Below are positions 42,434-51,159 of a stretch of 51,159 nt of DNA, piece after piece. Under the pieces are notes generated by a model. It was not told the origin of the DNA, did not search any database, and was given only the letters and a program-made list of their open reading frames with translations. The DNA is from Tieghemiomyces parasiticus. Its lineage: Eukaryota > Kickxellomycota > Dimargaritomycetes > Dimargaritales > Dimargaritaceae. The position numbers were made by a program, and so were the translations under genes. The number at the start of each line of letters is the position of its first letter. The stretch's first letter is position 1. The stretch spans positions 1 through 51,159 of the forward strand of contig JANBPT010000247.1 in NCBI GenBank assembly GCA_027575765.1, in the 5' to 3' direction.

Positions 42434-42670
42434 ATGGTCTCCTTGCGTATCTGCCTTGTGGGCGCCGCGGCCCTCATGCTGCTCTCTACAACCTCTTCAT
42501 TGCCTGTGAATAATCCCCCGAATTCAGACTCAACCCCGACCATGGCTTCTCCTCCCGCTGCCAAAACGGCGGCCCTTTCTCCCACTCTACTCGGTATCAG
42601 TGGTGGAAGCACATCGCCCGGTAGTGGTTCCCAGTTATCCTTCGCCCTCTTCTTTCATGACAACAAATAA
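42434..42670 (+). CDS. Small secreted protein, 78 residues
   Basis: Begins MVSLRICLVGAAALMLLSTTSSLPV, a typical signal peptide with cleavage likely after TSS or nearby. The mature part is about 50 residues, rich in Ser, Pro, Thr, Ala and Gly, with no cysteine. The end (QLSFALFFHDNK) is mildly hydrophobic but too polar at the terminus for a clear GPI signal. A good TATA box and leader precede it. The frame is open upstream to 42215, but the signal peptide starts at 42434. No function can be named. Confidence 0.5.
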   Translation: MVSLRICLVGAAALMLLSTTSSLPVNNPPNSDSTPTMASPPAAKTAALSPTLLGISGGSTSPGSGSQLSFALFFHDNK

Positions 42671-44134
42671 TGGCATCATTACATTAGCCCCTCCTCACTT
42701 AATGTCAGTCGAACAGTCCGTCCGTGCCGGTCGGCGTTTTCATTCGGCCCCTTAGGCGACCGAAAACAACAGCCTCCTTTCGCCCTACTTGCTATTTTGG
42801 TATCTCACTGTCAGTTAATCTATTGTCGGAAATAAATATGTACACCTGTTTAGTGTCCATTGCTATGGGACAATATAAAGGGCTCGTCAACCACCATGGT
42901 CAGTAGTTGTCTGTGGTCCCCGAGACGTTGAAGTAGAGATAGACGAGAGTGGCACGCTGCGTTGGAGTTTGCGACAGGGAGTCGCTAGCTACTGTGGGCA
43001 CATTGCTCCCGTATCCCGAGCGCCCCTGAGGATGAGCTAGCACCGCTGAAGATGAACCCAGCTCAACGCCCACCTTGGCCATGGTGTCGTGCGCCACCAT
43101 TTTGGGGCTAAAGTTCCACGGTGCCATTTAGCCGACATCAGGACAACCAGGAATGACGCATGCTGTGGTATAACGCCAGGGAGCACCCGGGATGTTTAGC
43201 CAACCTGTTTGAAGTTACTAGCCCACGCCAGTCGTGCCATGGTTAGGGAATATAACCGCGCTGCTAACATTAGGTAGCCGATGCCTTCTTCCCTGCATCT
43301 ACCCATAATGGTTAGACATGGTCCAGTGCCCAAGGCCGCTCGTGTAGTAAGCGTAATCCAGGAGCGGGTGATAATTGAATAAGAAGGAAAGCAAATAACA
43401 AGAGAGGGATTGGGCGTGGAGCGATGACCTTTGATGGGAGGCGATACCCGTCAGGACTTGAAAACATGCGGGTAGGGTTACCTGTAGCCTGGATTCGCTT
43501 TAGCGGATGCTAGGATGCAATGTAGAGGGTATGTGCCTCAATACGAAGGATGCAGGCGAATGATGACTCCAGGCCAATGGGCGGTGCATCAAGGGTTGTA
43601 GGGGAACGGTAGATATTAGGGAAAATAACGTGCGTAGGGAATGAAGGGAAGCTGGAAGGTGCATGACCCTGGTATAGTACTTAACAAACAATGATGGGTT
43701 TACGTACAACCGCTCATCATAAAATAATCACCCTCCCCGCTGCAGACTAATCAACATCACTATTAATGATTTTTTGGTTCGCTCTCAGTTCTTTCCAAAC
43801 GATTTATTATTCGCTGTCACGGCCTGCGCCGCTTAAACGTAAGCTAAAAAAGGAGCCAGTGTTAGTTGACCTTTGGTGGCGATGATTAAACAGAACCGGC
43901 CGTTCTGCCTCCTGAAAATATTGGAGACCCTTCTGGCCCCATACTTCACAAGTACTAAACATACAATAACGCAAGCAATTTATTCACCTTGCCAGTGAAG
44001 GTGTATGTCTGACTCGAACGGTTGGATTGATCAATTGGGAGAGAGGGAGGACAACCCTCAACTGAGGTTCAGCATCGATTAAACAGACCCGAAAGCGACC
44101 TTGACGGATTGGCGGGCGAGTGGCCGATAGGAGA
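42671..44134. other. Intergenic region
   Basis: About 1.5 kb. A minus-strand frame at 42900-43127 (75 residues) is the best open frame but has no features of a known protein and no supported promoter. Nothing else seen. Confidence 0.4.
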
Positions 44135-46756
44135 TTAGAGGGGCGCGGTCTCGCGTTCCAGCCAGTTGTAGGCATCACTTCCCGCCTCGAGAAGCGGGGA
44201 CACCTTAGACCAGCATTCGGCGTGGTACGCGTTGAGCCAATTTATCTCAACATCGGTGAGTAGACTGGTCTGGATCAACTTGCGTTGCATGGGCACCTGT
44301 AATGAAATTGGCGAGGGGAGAAGAGGAGAGGCGGAGTGGTATCAGGTTGACGGTAAGCGACCGAAAGGTGAAGAGGGACGATGTCGGGATAAAAAAACGT
44401 ATCGGGGACGCTCGGCTTACCAGAGTGACGTGCTCGAATTTCAGATAGCCCACGTTGCCGAAGTTGTTGGGCGGGTCGGCCTTGGCTACCAGCAGGACGT
44501 TTTCGATACGGATCCCGAACTTGCCGTCCTCGTAGTAGCCCGGTTCTAGTGGGAAAAGAGAGAATCAACCAAGAGGGGCGGGAATGAAATGGGTAAATAA
44601 ATATATATATATATAAACCTAGTCGTCGGCGGACTGTGAACGGTGCGGGCCGTTCAGCAGCCCCATGGGTGTGAAGAGGCCTTACCGTTGGTAACGGTCA
44701 TGCCCTCTTGAAGGGGGGTGACATTGTAGAGAGGACGCGTGCCAATACCCTGCGGGCCCTCGTGCACGTTGAGGAAGGAACCCACGCCATGGCCTGTGCC
44801 GTGGCGGTAGTCCAACCCCACCGCCCACAGCGGCCGGCGGGCCAGCGGGTCCAGAAGGTAGCCGGTGGTGCCTTTGGGAAACACGGCCATGTCTAAGGCG
44901 ATATGACCCTGCAGGACCCGGGTGAAGCATTCGCGTTCCCAAGCAGTGGGCGTACCAAAGTGGAGCGTGCGCGTCACGTCGGTGGTACCGTCGCTGGGAA
45001 AGGGTAACCGGGAGGAAAGTGAAAGGTGAGTAACGGCGGTGAGGGCAACGATGGACGTGCCGACAGGAGATGGGGTTCAGTTGCGTCCTCCCTACCTCCC
45101 TACGCAAGGAAAGGTCAGCGGCTACTTACTAGTACTGGCCACCCGAGTCGCAGAGGTAAATCTCGCGAAGGTTGATGGCTGCGTCGGCTCCAGGTCGGGG
45201 CTTATAGTGGATGACAGCAGCGTTGGGACCCACCGACGAGATGGTATCAAAGCTTGGACCCACACAGAGCGGCTGGGCGCGCCGGAAGGCCTCAAGACGG
45301 TCCGCGCCTTCGGCCTCGGTGAGACGCCCATCCTGGCCGCGGAAGAGCAGCTGGTCCTCGAGCCAGGCGAAGTAGCTCACTAGAGCGGCAGCGTCGCGGA
45401 TGTGGGACTGGCGCATGCCCTCGAGCTCGGTGCCGTTCTTGAGCGCCTTAGCGGACATGAGTGGGGATAGGGCTGTCTCGACGTGGGTCTCACCAAGGGC
45501 CTCGACCAGAGCCCAGCTGACGCTCAGACCGGCCCACAGCTTTTGCCCGGCCGCCTGGACGGTTGGCGTGGCGGCCGCTAGGTCCTCAAACACCGCTGTG
45601 TAGGGGCGCACGGTGACCCCGTCGCCCAGGTGGGCACGTACCTTCTCGTCCAGTTTGCGGTCGTCGATATAAAGCACCGTCTCGGTTTGAGTGACCAGGG
45701 CATAGGCGAAGAAGACCGGGTTGTAGTCAATGTCGGAGCCGCGCAGGTTAAAGAGCCAGGCGATCTCGTCTAACGCCGAGGCTACGAACCCGTACATCCG
45801 ACGCTCCTGCAATTGTTGACGTAAGGCCTGGATCTTCTCGTTGAAGTCCTGACCTGTAAGGTAGGATAGCGGAGGGAGTGAAGGTCGCAAGGGGAATAGG
45901 CGGTCAAAAGTAGTGAGGACAGCGGGTCGGGGGCACGCTGGAGCAACCGTGGCGAAGAGGGAGGGATAAACTTACCGGCGTAGTTCAACGCCAGCGCGAA
46001 GGCCTTGGCGGTGGGTCGAGCCGGGCGGTCGTGCCAGACACGGTCGACCAGGTTGGTGGTCACAGGGACCAGAGTGTTCTTCACGGCTTCCAGACTCGCG
46101 CGGAGCTTGAGGGCCTCAGCTAATACCGCGCAGGTGAGGGATAATAATATTAATATGGCGGTGAGTAGGGAGGGGTCGTTACGTTAGGGTTAGTTTGAGC
46201 CACAGGCGCCGGCTGGGTATGTAGGCCCCCTCCCCTATGAACAGTTGACTTACGTGCGGCAATGAGCTGAGGGTCGATCCCGATACGGGAGCCAGCCGGG
46301 AATCGTTTACACAGGTATTCTGGCCAGGTGGGCACTCCAGGCAAACCCATCTTCATCAGGGTCCAGTTGTGGTCCATCTGTTGGCCAGCCTGTAGAAAGT
46401 AGCGGCCGTCCGTGAACAGGGCGGCGTCGTCGAGCCCCACAACAGCCCACCCGGCCGAACCGTCGAAGCCGGAAATGTAGGCGCGGCGGGCGTCGCAGGC
46501 GGCGACGTACTCGCTCTGAAGAAACAAGCATGGGGGTGTGGCGCAGGGAGGACAGGGTTAGACATGGGAGAGGGGGGGTGGTTACACAGCCACGTCGGGG
46601 CGTACGCCGTGTTACCACGATTGACCACCGCGTACATACCTGGTGGGCGTCCTCGGTCGGGACGACATAGGCCTGGAGGTTGTAGGCGGGGTCCCGCATC
46701 AGGTCGCGCAGGGCCTGCAGGCGAGCGGTGGTGGAAACGGCGGTTGCGTCAGCCAT
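44135..46756 (-). CDS. Xaa-Pro aminopeptidase (aminopeptidase P, M24B; 7 exons)
   Basis: Exons on the minus strand: 46756-46640, 46515-46254, 46119-45976, 45853-45130, 44993-44686, 44545-44421 and 44296-44135, for 613 residues, close to human XPNPEP1. Two creatinase-type N-terminal domains ([27 protein letters not shown]; later [16 protein letters not shown]) precede the pita-bread catalytic domain. Metal ligands are all present: Asp410 (DSGGQY), Asp421 (DGTTD), His484 (GTGHGVG), Glu519 (EPGYYE) and Glu533 (GIRIEN). It removes N-terminal residues preceding proline, mainly in cytosol. Upstream in frame, another ATG would add a basic leader (MLGRLLNLRPRV...), which could target a second form to mitochondria. 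Confidence 0.93.
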
Positions 46757-47318
46757 GGTGCGGCAGAGTAGATGGGGTCGAAAGGAGGGCGGTACACGAG
46801 GCCGGAGGTTTAGCAGTCGGCCGAGCATGGAGGGGGATGTGGAGAAGGCGAACAATGCGGGGTGTGGGGTGGTAATGCCAGGGCCAAGCGGGGTCGCTGC
46901 CGGGGTGCAGGAAAGGAACCGACAACGGCTGAGGAGGCGTTGGACGATGCCTGAGGGTGGGGGGGGGGGCGAGGATCCACGCCGCACGCACGGCAAGACG
47001 GCCGAGGTGGAAGGACCGGACCCCACCTCCACAAGGCGCTGCTGATGTCCCGCCTACCGTACCTGTGACTGGCCCCCCGCCCTTCTTCGCTGCCTGCCGG
47101 CCAACGGAGTGCGGACGCTACCCCAACCTCCTCACTACTCCGAACCCCTAGGGTCTCACAGCCGGGCGAGCGCAGCCGGCGCATAGGCTCCTCAATCCCT
47201 TCCTCGCTCATTTCACGCCTTGATCGTCACCTTCCACCGCCACCAACCCCTAACCTCTTACCTTTACTCCCCCTCCCCTTAACCTCACCTTACCTTAACC
47301 TCCCGCCACTCTTTCACC
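46757..47318. other. Divergent promoter region of aminopeptidase P and homoserine dehydrogenase
   Basis: The first 75 bases could encode an alternative N-terminus of aminopeptidase P. The right part (47210-47318) is pyrimidine-rich with TTACCTTAACCTC-like runs and forms the leader of the homoserine dehydrogenase gene. I do not read these as telomere repeats because units are irregular. Confidence 0.45.
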
Positions 47319-48398
47319 ATGGTTAACGTCGCCGTCGTCGGTCCCGGTCTAGTCGGCCAGGCCCTGATCCAGCAGCTGCTGGCCCATGAGGTGCCCGGCC
47401 TCGCGCTGCCGCTGGTAGGCGTCATCAACTCCCGCCGCATGCTCACCCACTCCGCCCCGTCGGGCCACCTGCAACCGCTGGCGTCGCCCGGCCAGTGGGC
47501 CAAACAGCTGGCAGACGCCGAAGCCGCCGATCTAAAGGCGTTTGTCACGCGCTTGGCGGCCACTCCAGGCCCCAGCGTGATCGTAGACTGCACTTCCAGT
47601 CTTGCCATCGCCGAGCTATATCCGGCCTGGCTGGCACAGGGCCTGCATGTCGTGACGCCCAACAAGAAAGGGTTCAGCAGTCAGTACGAGCTCTACGCCG
47701 CCATCCGGGCCCAGACTGGCCCGCGCCGCCCCCTGGTCTACCATGAGTCGACGGTGGGAGCCGGCCTACCCGTGCTGAATACCTTGTACGACCTGGTCCG
47801 AACGGGTGACGAGATTGTCCGTATTGAGGGTGTCTTCAGCGGGACCCTGTCCTACCTCTTCAACACCTTCTCTTCTGCCGGGGGAAACGACGCTCAAGCC
47901 TTCTCTGCCATCGTGGCAGGCGCCAAGGCCCTAGGCTATACCGAGCCTGACCCGCGCGACGACCTGAACGGCCTCGACGTGGCTCGAAAGGTGGTGATTC
48001 TGGCTCGTGTGGCCGGCCTTGCGCTTTCGCTCGAGGACCTCGATGTGGAGAACATCGTACCCGCCGCCCTGCGCACGGTGGCCACCGCCGACGAGTTTAT
48101 GGCCCAGCTGCCTGCTTCCGACGACCACTTTACCGAGCTGAACCGCGAAGCGGCCGCTGCTGGCACCGTGCTGCGCTACGTCGGCACCGTCGACCCGCGC
48201 GGCCGCAGTTCGGTCAAACTGGTGCGGTACCCGTTCGACCACCCCTTTGCCGGGCTGAAGGGCAGCGATAACATCATTGCCTTCACCACCAAGCGATTCG
48301 CCAGCCCCCTGATCATTCAGGGTGCCGGGGCGGGTGCGGCTGTCACCGCTTTCGGTATCTTTGCTGACCTGATTAAGGTGGCCGAACGGACGGCTTAG
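47319..48398 (+). CDS. HOM6: Homoserine dehydrogenase
   Basis: Single exon, 359 residues, the length of monofunctional fungal Hom6. The Rossmann region opens VNVAVVGPGLVGQAL (GxGxxG at 8-13), with the usual TPNKKGFSS stretch and the substrate region HESTVGAGLPVLNT. A signature GYTEPDPRDDLNGLDVARKVVIL holds Glu209, Asp220 and Lys224, equivalent to the substrate-binding and catalytic residues. It reduces aspartate semialdehyde to homoserine with NAD(P)H in the cytosol, the branch point to threonine, methionine and isoleucine. No fused aspartokinase domain. The start at 47319 follows a CACC context and begins right at the Rossmann strand. Confidence 0.95.
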   Translation: MVNVAVVGPGLVGQALIQQLLAHEVPGLALPLVGVINSRRMLTHSAPSGHLQPLASPGQWAKQLADAEAADLKAFVTRLAATPGPSVIVDCTSSLAIAELYPAWLAQGLHVVTPNKKGFSSQYELYAAIRAQTGPRRPLVYHESTVGAGLPVLNTLYDLVRTGDEIVRIEGVFSGTLSYLFNTFSSAGGNDAQAFSAIVAGAKALGYTEPDPRDDLNGLDVARKVVILARVAGLALSLEDLDVENIVPAALRTVATADEFMAQLPASDDHFTELNREAAAAGTVLRYVGTVDPRGRSSVKLVRYPFDHPFAGLKGSDNIIAFTTKRFASPLIIQGAGAGAAVTAFGIFADLIKVAERTA

Positions 48399-48911
48399 CG
48401 CCTGTCACCAATTAGTGACCGCACACCCCTCGCGTGCTTCTCGACGACTTTTGATTCGATTGCACGCGGTGTCAGCGCAAGGTAGGCTGGGCCAAAGCTG
48501 GGGAACATAGGGATGAAGCTTCCCGAATGCTATCCGGATTAGCGCGACCTACTACGCAGCCCAATAATAATAGCTTTGCTTTTCACTCTAGAGTTGCCTA
48601 CGCGCATGGTCGGGCACACTCGGTACTAATAGCCGTAGTGCCAGTTCTTTGGGCAGATGAGACGATAGGTCGGAGGCTAAGTACACAGCCATTACCACAC
48701 CAAACATTTCCCCGCCTAATATGAGCATTAAAGCGACAGGGTGTGACCGTTAGCTGACGAGTAAGGAACGAGATATAGGTTCTGTATTTTATTCTTACAC
48801 ACAAGATACGAGTGAAGCACCCGCTCGTGTGGGGGGGGGCGTGTGGAGTAGGCGACCTAGTGGGGCAAGGAGAAAAATGAACCCCCCCCCCCTGTGGTGC
48901 AAACGATGATT
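48399..48911. other. Convergent intergenic region
   Basis: Holds the 3' ends of the homoserine dehydrogenase and COX9 genes. Poly-G and poly-C runs occur at 48829-48838 and 48883-48892. No gene seen. Confidence 0.45.
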
Positions 48912-49091
48912 CTAGTTGTCCTGGTTCTGGGCGGCCAGCTTGGCGTAGTAGGCCTCGGTCTTGCGGATGTTGGGCAGGTGCGAGCCGTACCAGTAAGCGG
49001 AGCCACCAGCAATGCCGAGGCTCACGCCCATAACGACGTCGAAGATGATGGCACGACGGACCTTGCCAGTAATAGGGGCGATGGCGGACAT
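48912..49091 (-). CDS. COX9: Cytochrome c oxidase subunit 7A (Cox9 type)
   Basis: Only 59 residues, single exon, so easily missed by a 60-residue cutoff. The N-terminus MSAIAPITGKVRRAIIFDVV matches the fungal Cox9 pattern, in which an IAPITG motif is followed by basic residues and a single membrane helix (about 14-35, GVSLGIAGGSAYWYG). The tail ends RKTEAYYAKLAAQNQDN. Known role: small nuclear-encoded subunit of respiratory complex IV in the inner mitochondrial membrane; no cleaved presequence is needed in this family. Length equals that of yeast Cox9. A pyrimidine-rich leader precedes the start on the coding strand. Confidence 0.92.
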   Translation of the reverse strand: MSAIAPITGKVRRAIIFDVVMGVSLGIAGGSAYWYGSHLPNIRKTEAYYAKLAAQNQDN

Positions 49092-49623
49092 GGTGGTGCG
49101 GGTGGAAAGAGTAGATTGGAAAGATGAAAAAAAAGGTTCCGGTCAGGAGGGACGAAAGGCGAATGGAGGGAGATCCACAATGAAACGAAAGAATGGAGGC
49201 TACAAGAGAACTGTAATGTAATGGGAGAGCTGTTCACGATGGGCGGGGCAAACGACCTCCCGATCTAAAACCGTGCGGGCGGGGGGGGAGAGTGGGTGGG
49301 GCAAGGACCCAGCTTGCGTGTCGGCAGGACTCTCTTTGTCGCCCTCCAATGGAAGCGAACGTAGGGGGTGATAGGGGAGAAACGTCGTACCACACGGCCG
49401 ATGCGTGGCTGTCTCTCCACATTGCCCTGCGTTCGTCTCCTGGAGCGAGTGGGCGTGCCCACGCCTGACGAGCCGGTCCCTTACTAACCAGTTCTGGAGC
49501 GCACTTCTAGCGCTCAGGCAAGATTAGGGGGATGGCTGTCGGGCCTTCGGCCAACCCCTTTCAGTATACACCACCCAGTAGGTGGTGCACCAAGCACCAA
49601 GGGGTGGCCTGCCAACACGGCCA
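49092..49623. other. Intergenic region upstream of COX9
   Basis: COX9 promoter and leader, purine-rich on the plus strand; no gene recognised. Confidence 0.45.
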
Positions 49624-50097
49624 CTACGCTTCGCGCCGGTGCCACTGGACCCGGCCGCACTGGCCCGGCGGCATACCGTTGACCGTCTCAAACCACGCCG
49701 CCTGGTCGTTAACGTAGGCGAAGAGGGTCGGGTCACCCACCAGGATCCGCTGCCGGAATTCCTCGAGGTCATGGTCAGTACCCTCCAGCGCCCACGAGAC
49801 AAGGGGGCCGAGCAGTCCGAGGCGCTGGCACTGCCGACTAAAGGCTGCAAAGGTAGCCCGGCCCTCGGCTCCGGTTGCAGTGGGCGACGAGGACAGGCGG
49901 GCCAGGGCAACGTAGCTGGTGTAGTGCGGGTGAGCTAGGGCCTGGCAAACGGCGTCGACAAGGGTGTGATCTACAGCACTCGCTCCATCATTCTGCTCTA
50001 GCCGGTGGAGGAGCTCCTCCAGCCGTCCCGCTGGCGTCCGATCGGCAGGTGTACCGGCGCTACCGCAGCCGCCACATTCCGAACAATCTTGTGCCAT
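49624..50097 (-). CDS. Hypothetical protein, 157 residues, Cys-rich start
   Basis: Not recognised. It begins MAQDCSECGGCGSAG, a CxxCGGC cluster that could bind a metal or a disulfide partner. The rest looks like a compact helical domain with regular Leu/Ala spacing: LEELLHRLEQNDG, HTLVDAVCQALAHPHY, TFAAFSRQCQRLGLLGPLVSWAL, HDLEEFRQRILVGDPTLFAYV. The end is QCGRVQWHRREA. No signal peptide. The frame is open upstream to 50280, but the Cys-rich start at 50097 is the more plausible one. RAD23 lies upstream on the same strand. Confidence 0.5.
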   Translation of the reverse strand: MAQDCSECGGCGSAGTPADRTPAGRLEELLHRLEQNDGASAVDHTLVDAVCQALAHPHYTSYVALARLSSSPTATGAEGRATFAAFSRQCQRLGLLGPLVSWALEGTDHDLEEFRQRILVGDPTLFAYVNDQAAWFETVNGMPPGQCGRVQWHRREA

Positions 50098-50613
50098 GGG
50101 GCCAAGCAAGCGAAAGGCCAATGGAGAGAGGGCAGGATAACGAGGGAGGTCAGACTGTGAACCGGATAGTGGGTAGTAATGGTGAAGATGAGCTTCGGAA
50201 TTAGGGAGGGACGTAGCGCGAATGCCTATGGTGTCGGGCTGTGCAGTTCTCGCTCGCTCATATACCTTCTTTTTCTGCAAAGGACTGGGGCCAGCCCCAC
50301 GTTGCTAAACCATCTGGCACCAAGCTCTATAGGCATGGCGACCAATAACCACGGGCCTCTCTGCCCTATTTTTCTCCGCTTTACCTGGGTCTCTTCATTC
50401 CCCCCCAAAAGACAAATTGGCTACCATTTCCCAAGGTATTGGATTGTGCGGCAAACGAGAAGTGCCCAGTATACGGGAACAGTATGGACTGCAATGTATC
50501 GAGGGGGGTATATTATAAATGGGAGAGGGCGCAGATACTGAACAGCGTGAAGGGGATGGACCCAGACAGTGGGGCTAGTATTCAAGATAACCTGCGCCGC
50601 ACCTGCCAGGCGG
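50098..50613. other. Intergenic region between RAD23 and the hypothetical gene
   Basis: No coding signal beyond overlapping short frames. A TATATTATAAAT run near 50509-50520 could be a promoter or a 3'-end element. Confidence 0.4.
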
Positions 50614-51159
50614 CTATTGCGGATAATCGTCGCCCTCGTCGGCCCCATGGTCAAACAGGTAATTGGCAGCCAGTTCTTCATCCTTGTCGCACAGAATGTA
50701 GGCCTGGGCGGCAGCAGACTCAGTGAACCCCAAAGCCTGCAGCCGCCGAATGGCCTCGCCTTCCTCGGGGGTCACGTGAATGGCGTGCTGGAACTCGCCA
50801 TGGCTGCCGTCCAGGTCATCGTCTTCTTCGTCGTCCTCACCTGCTTCACCAAGCAACAGCTGTAGGAGGGCCACCTGGTGGGTCTGGAGGAGCTGGGCAA
50901 GGCCAGGGTTGAGCTGCACCAGCTGCTGCAGGAGGGGCTGCAACATCCGCGGGTCCTGCCGTACCAGTCGCTGGATATCGCGGAAGCGCGGGTTCTCGGT
51001 GAGCGCACGCAGCTCGTCGGGCAAGTCCTGTTCAGTGGCGTGCGGGCTGCGGGGCTCATCCTCGGCGACCGGGAGGTCGGGCACGCCGTTGATGAGGTAC
51101 TCAACGGCCCGGTCGGGGTTGTTGAAGCTGGCACGCATGGCGCGCTGCACTAACTCCCG
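50614..51159 (-). CDS. RAD23: RAD23 UV excision repair protein, C-terminal part (runs off the window)
   Basis: 182 codons including the stop; the frame is open to the last base, so the N-terminal ubiquitin-like domain and most of UBA1 lie outside. Visible parts in order: end of UBA1 (MRASFNNPDRAVEYLINGVP), the XPC/Rad4-binding STI1-type domain (LRALTENPRFRDIQRLVRQDP...LLQLLLGE), an acidic linker, and C-terminal UBA2 (EGEAIRRLQALGFTESAAAQAY...LAANYLFDHG). Rad23 delivers ubiquitylated proteins to the proteasome and stabilises the Rad4/XPC damage sensor in nucleotide excision repair. Confidence 0.93.
   Translation of the reverse strand, partial: RELVQRAMRASFNNPDRAVEYLINGVPDLPVAEDEPRSPHATEQDLPDELRALTENPRFRDIQRLVRQDPRMLQPLLQQLVQLNPGLAQLLQTHQVALLQLLLGEAGEDDEEDDDLDGSHGEFQHAIHVTPEEGEAIRRLQALGFTESAAAQAYILCDKDEELAANYLFDHGADEGDDYPQ

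Noticed and set aside
42900..43127. 75-residue minus-strand frame
   Set aside because: No recognisable family, no clear promoter; kept only as a note in the intergenic entry.
47210..47318. TTAACCTC-like runs resembling telomere repeats
   Set aside because: Units are irregular and the run is the pyrimidine-rich leader of a housekeeping gene in mid-window.

Overview
The window is nuclear DNA of a fungus, probably an early-diverging one outside the Dikarya (inference). Fungal signs are the Sec66, Mon1, homoserine dehydrogenase, Cox6 and Cox9 genes, GPI-anchored Ser/Thr-rich surface proteins and a seven-helix RGS protein. Short GT-AG introns are common, often just after the start codon. A coilin-type Tudor protein, a family rare in Dikarya, is why I favour an early-diverging lineage.

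Layout. Bases 1 to about 6,900 are an AT-rich block almost free of CpG. It holds a degenerate tandem array with a period near 77 bp, a dead pogo-like transposon and a dead mariner transposon. Each transposon is interrupted by a copy of the same LTR: 133 bp in the first, 614 bp in the second. From about 7,000 the sequence is CpG-rich and gene-bearing.

Genes in order: DUF4112 protein (+), CKS1 (+), a degenerate long-chain acyl-CoA synthetase-like protein (+), a putative secreted protein (+), two paralogous GPI-anchored eight-cysteine proteins (-), a SENP8-like deneddylase (-), COX6 (+), SEC66 (+), a Ca3427-like PBP2-fold protein (+), a Wee1-family kinase (-), a coilin-Tudor protein (-), an unknown protein (-), a mitochondrial inner-membrane protein resembling a complex I accessory subunit (+), a 7TM-RGS protein (-), MON1 (-), a small secreted protein (+), aminopeptidase P (-), homoserine dehydrogenase (+), COX9 (-), an unknown protein (-) and the C-terminal part of RAD23 (-, running off the right edge).

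The genes are mostly unrelated housekeeping functions. Some share a process: CKS1 and Wee1 both act on the mitotic CDK; COX6, COX9 and perhaps the complex I-like protein serve respiration; the deneddylase and RAD23 belong to the ubiquitin/NEDD8 system. I found no tRNA, rRNA, CRISPR array or evident biosynthetic cluster. The most striking signal is the near-total CpG loss in the left block, with inactivating mutations and LTR differences that look like decay of methylated CpG.
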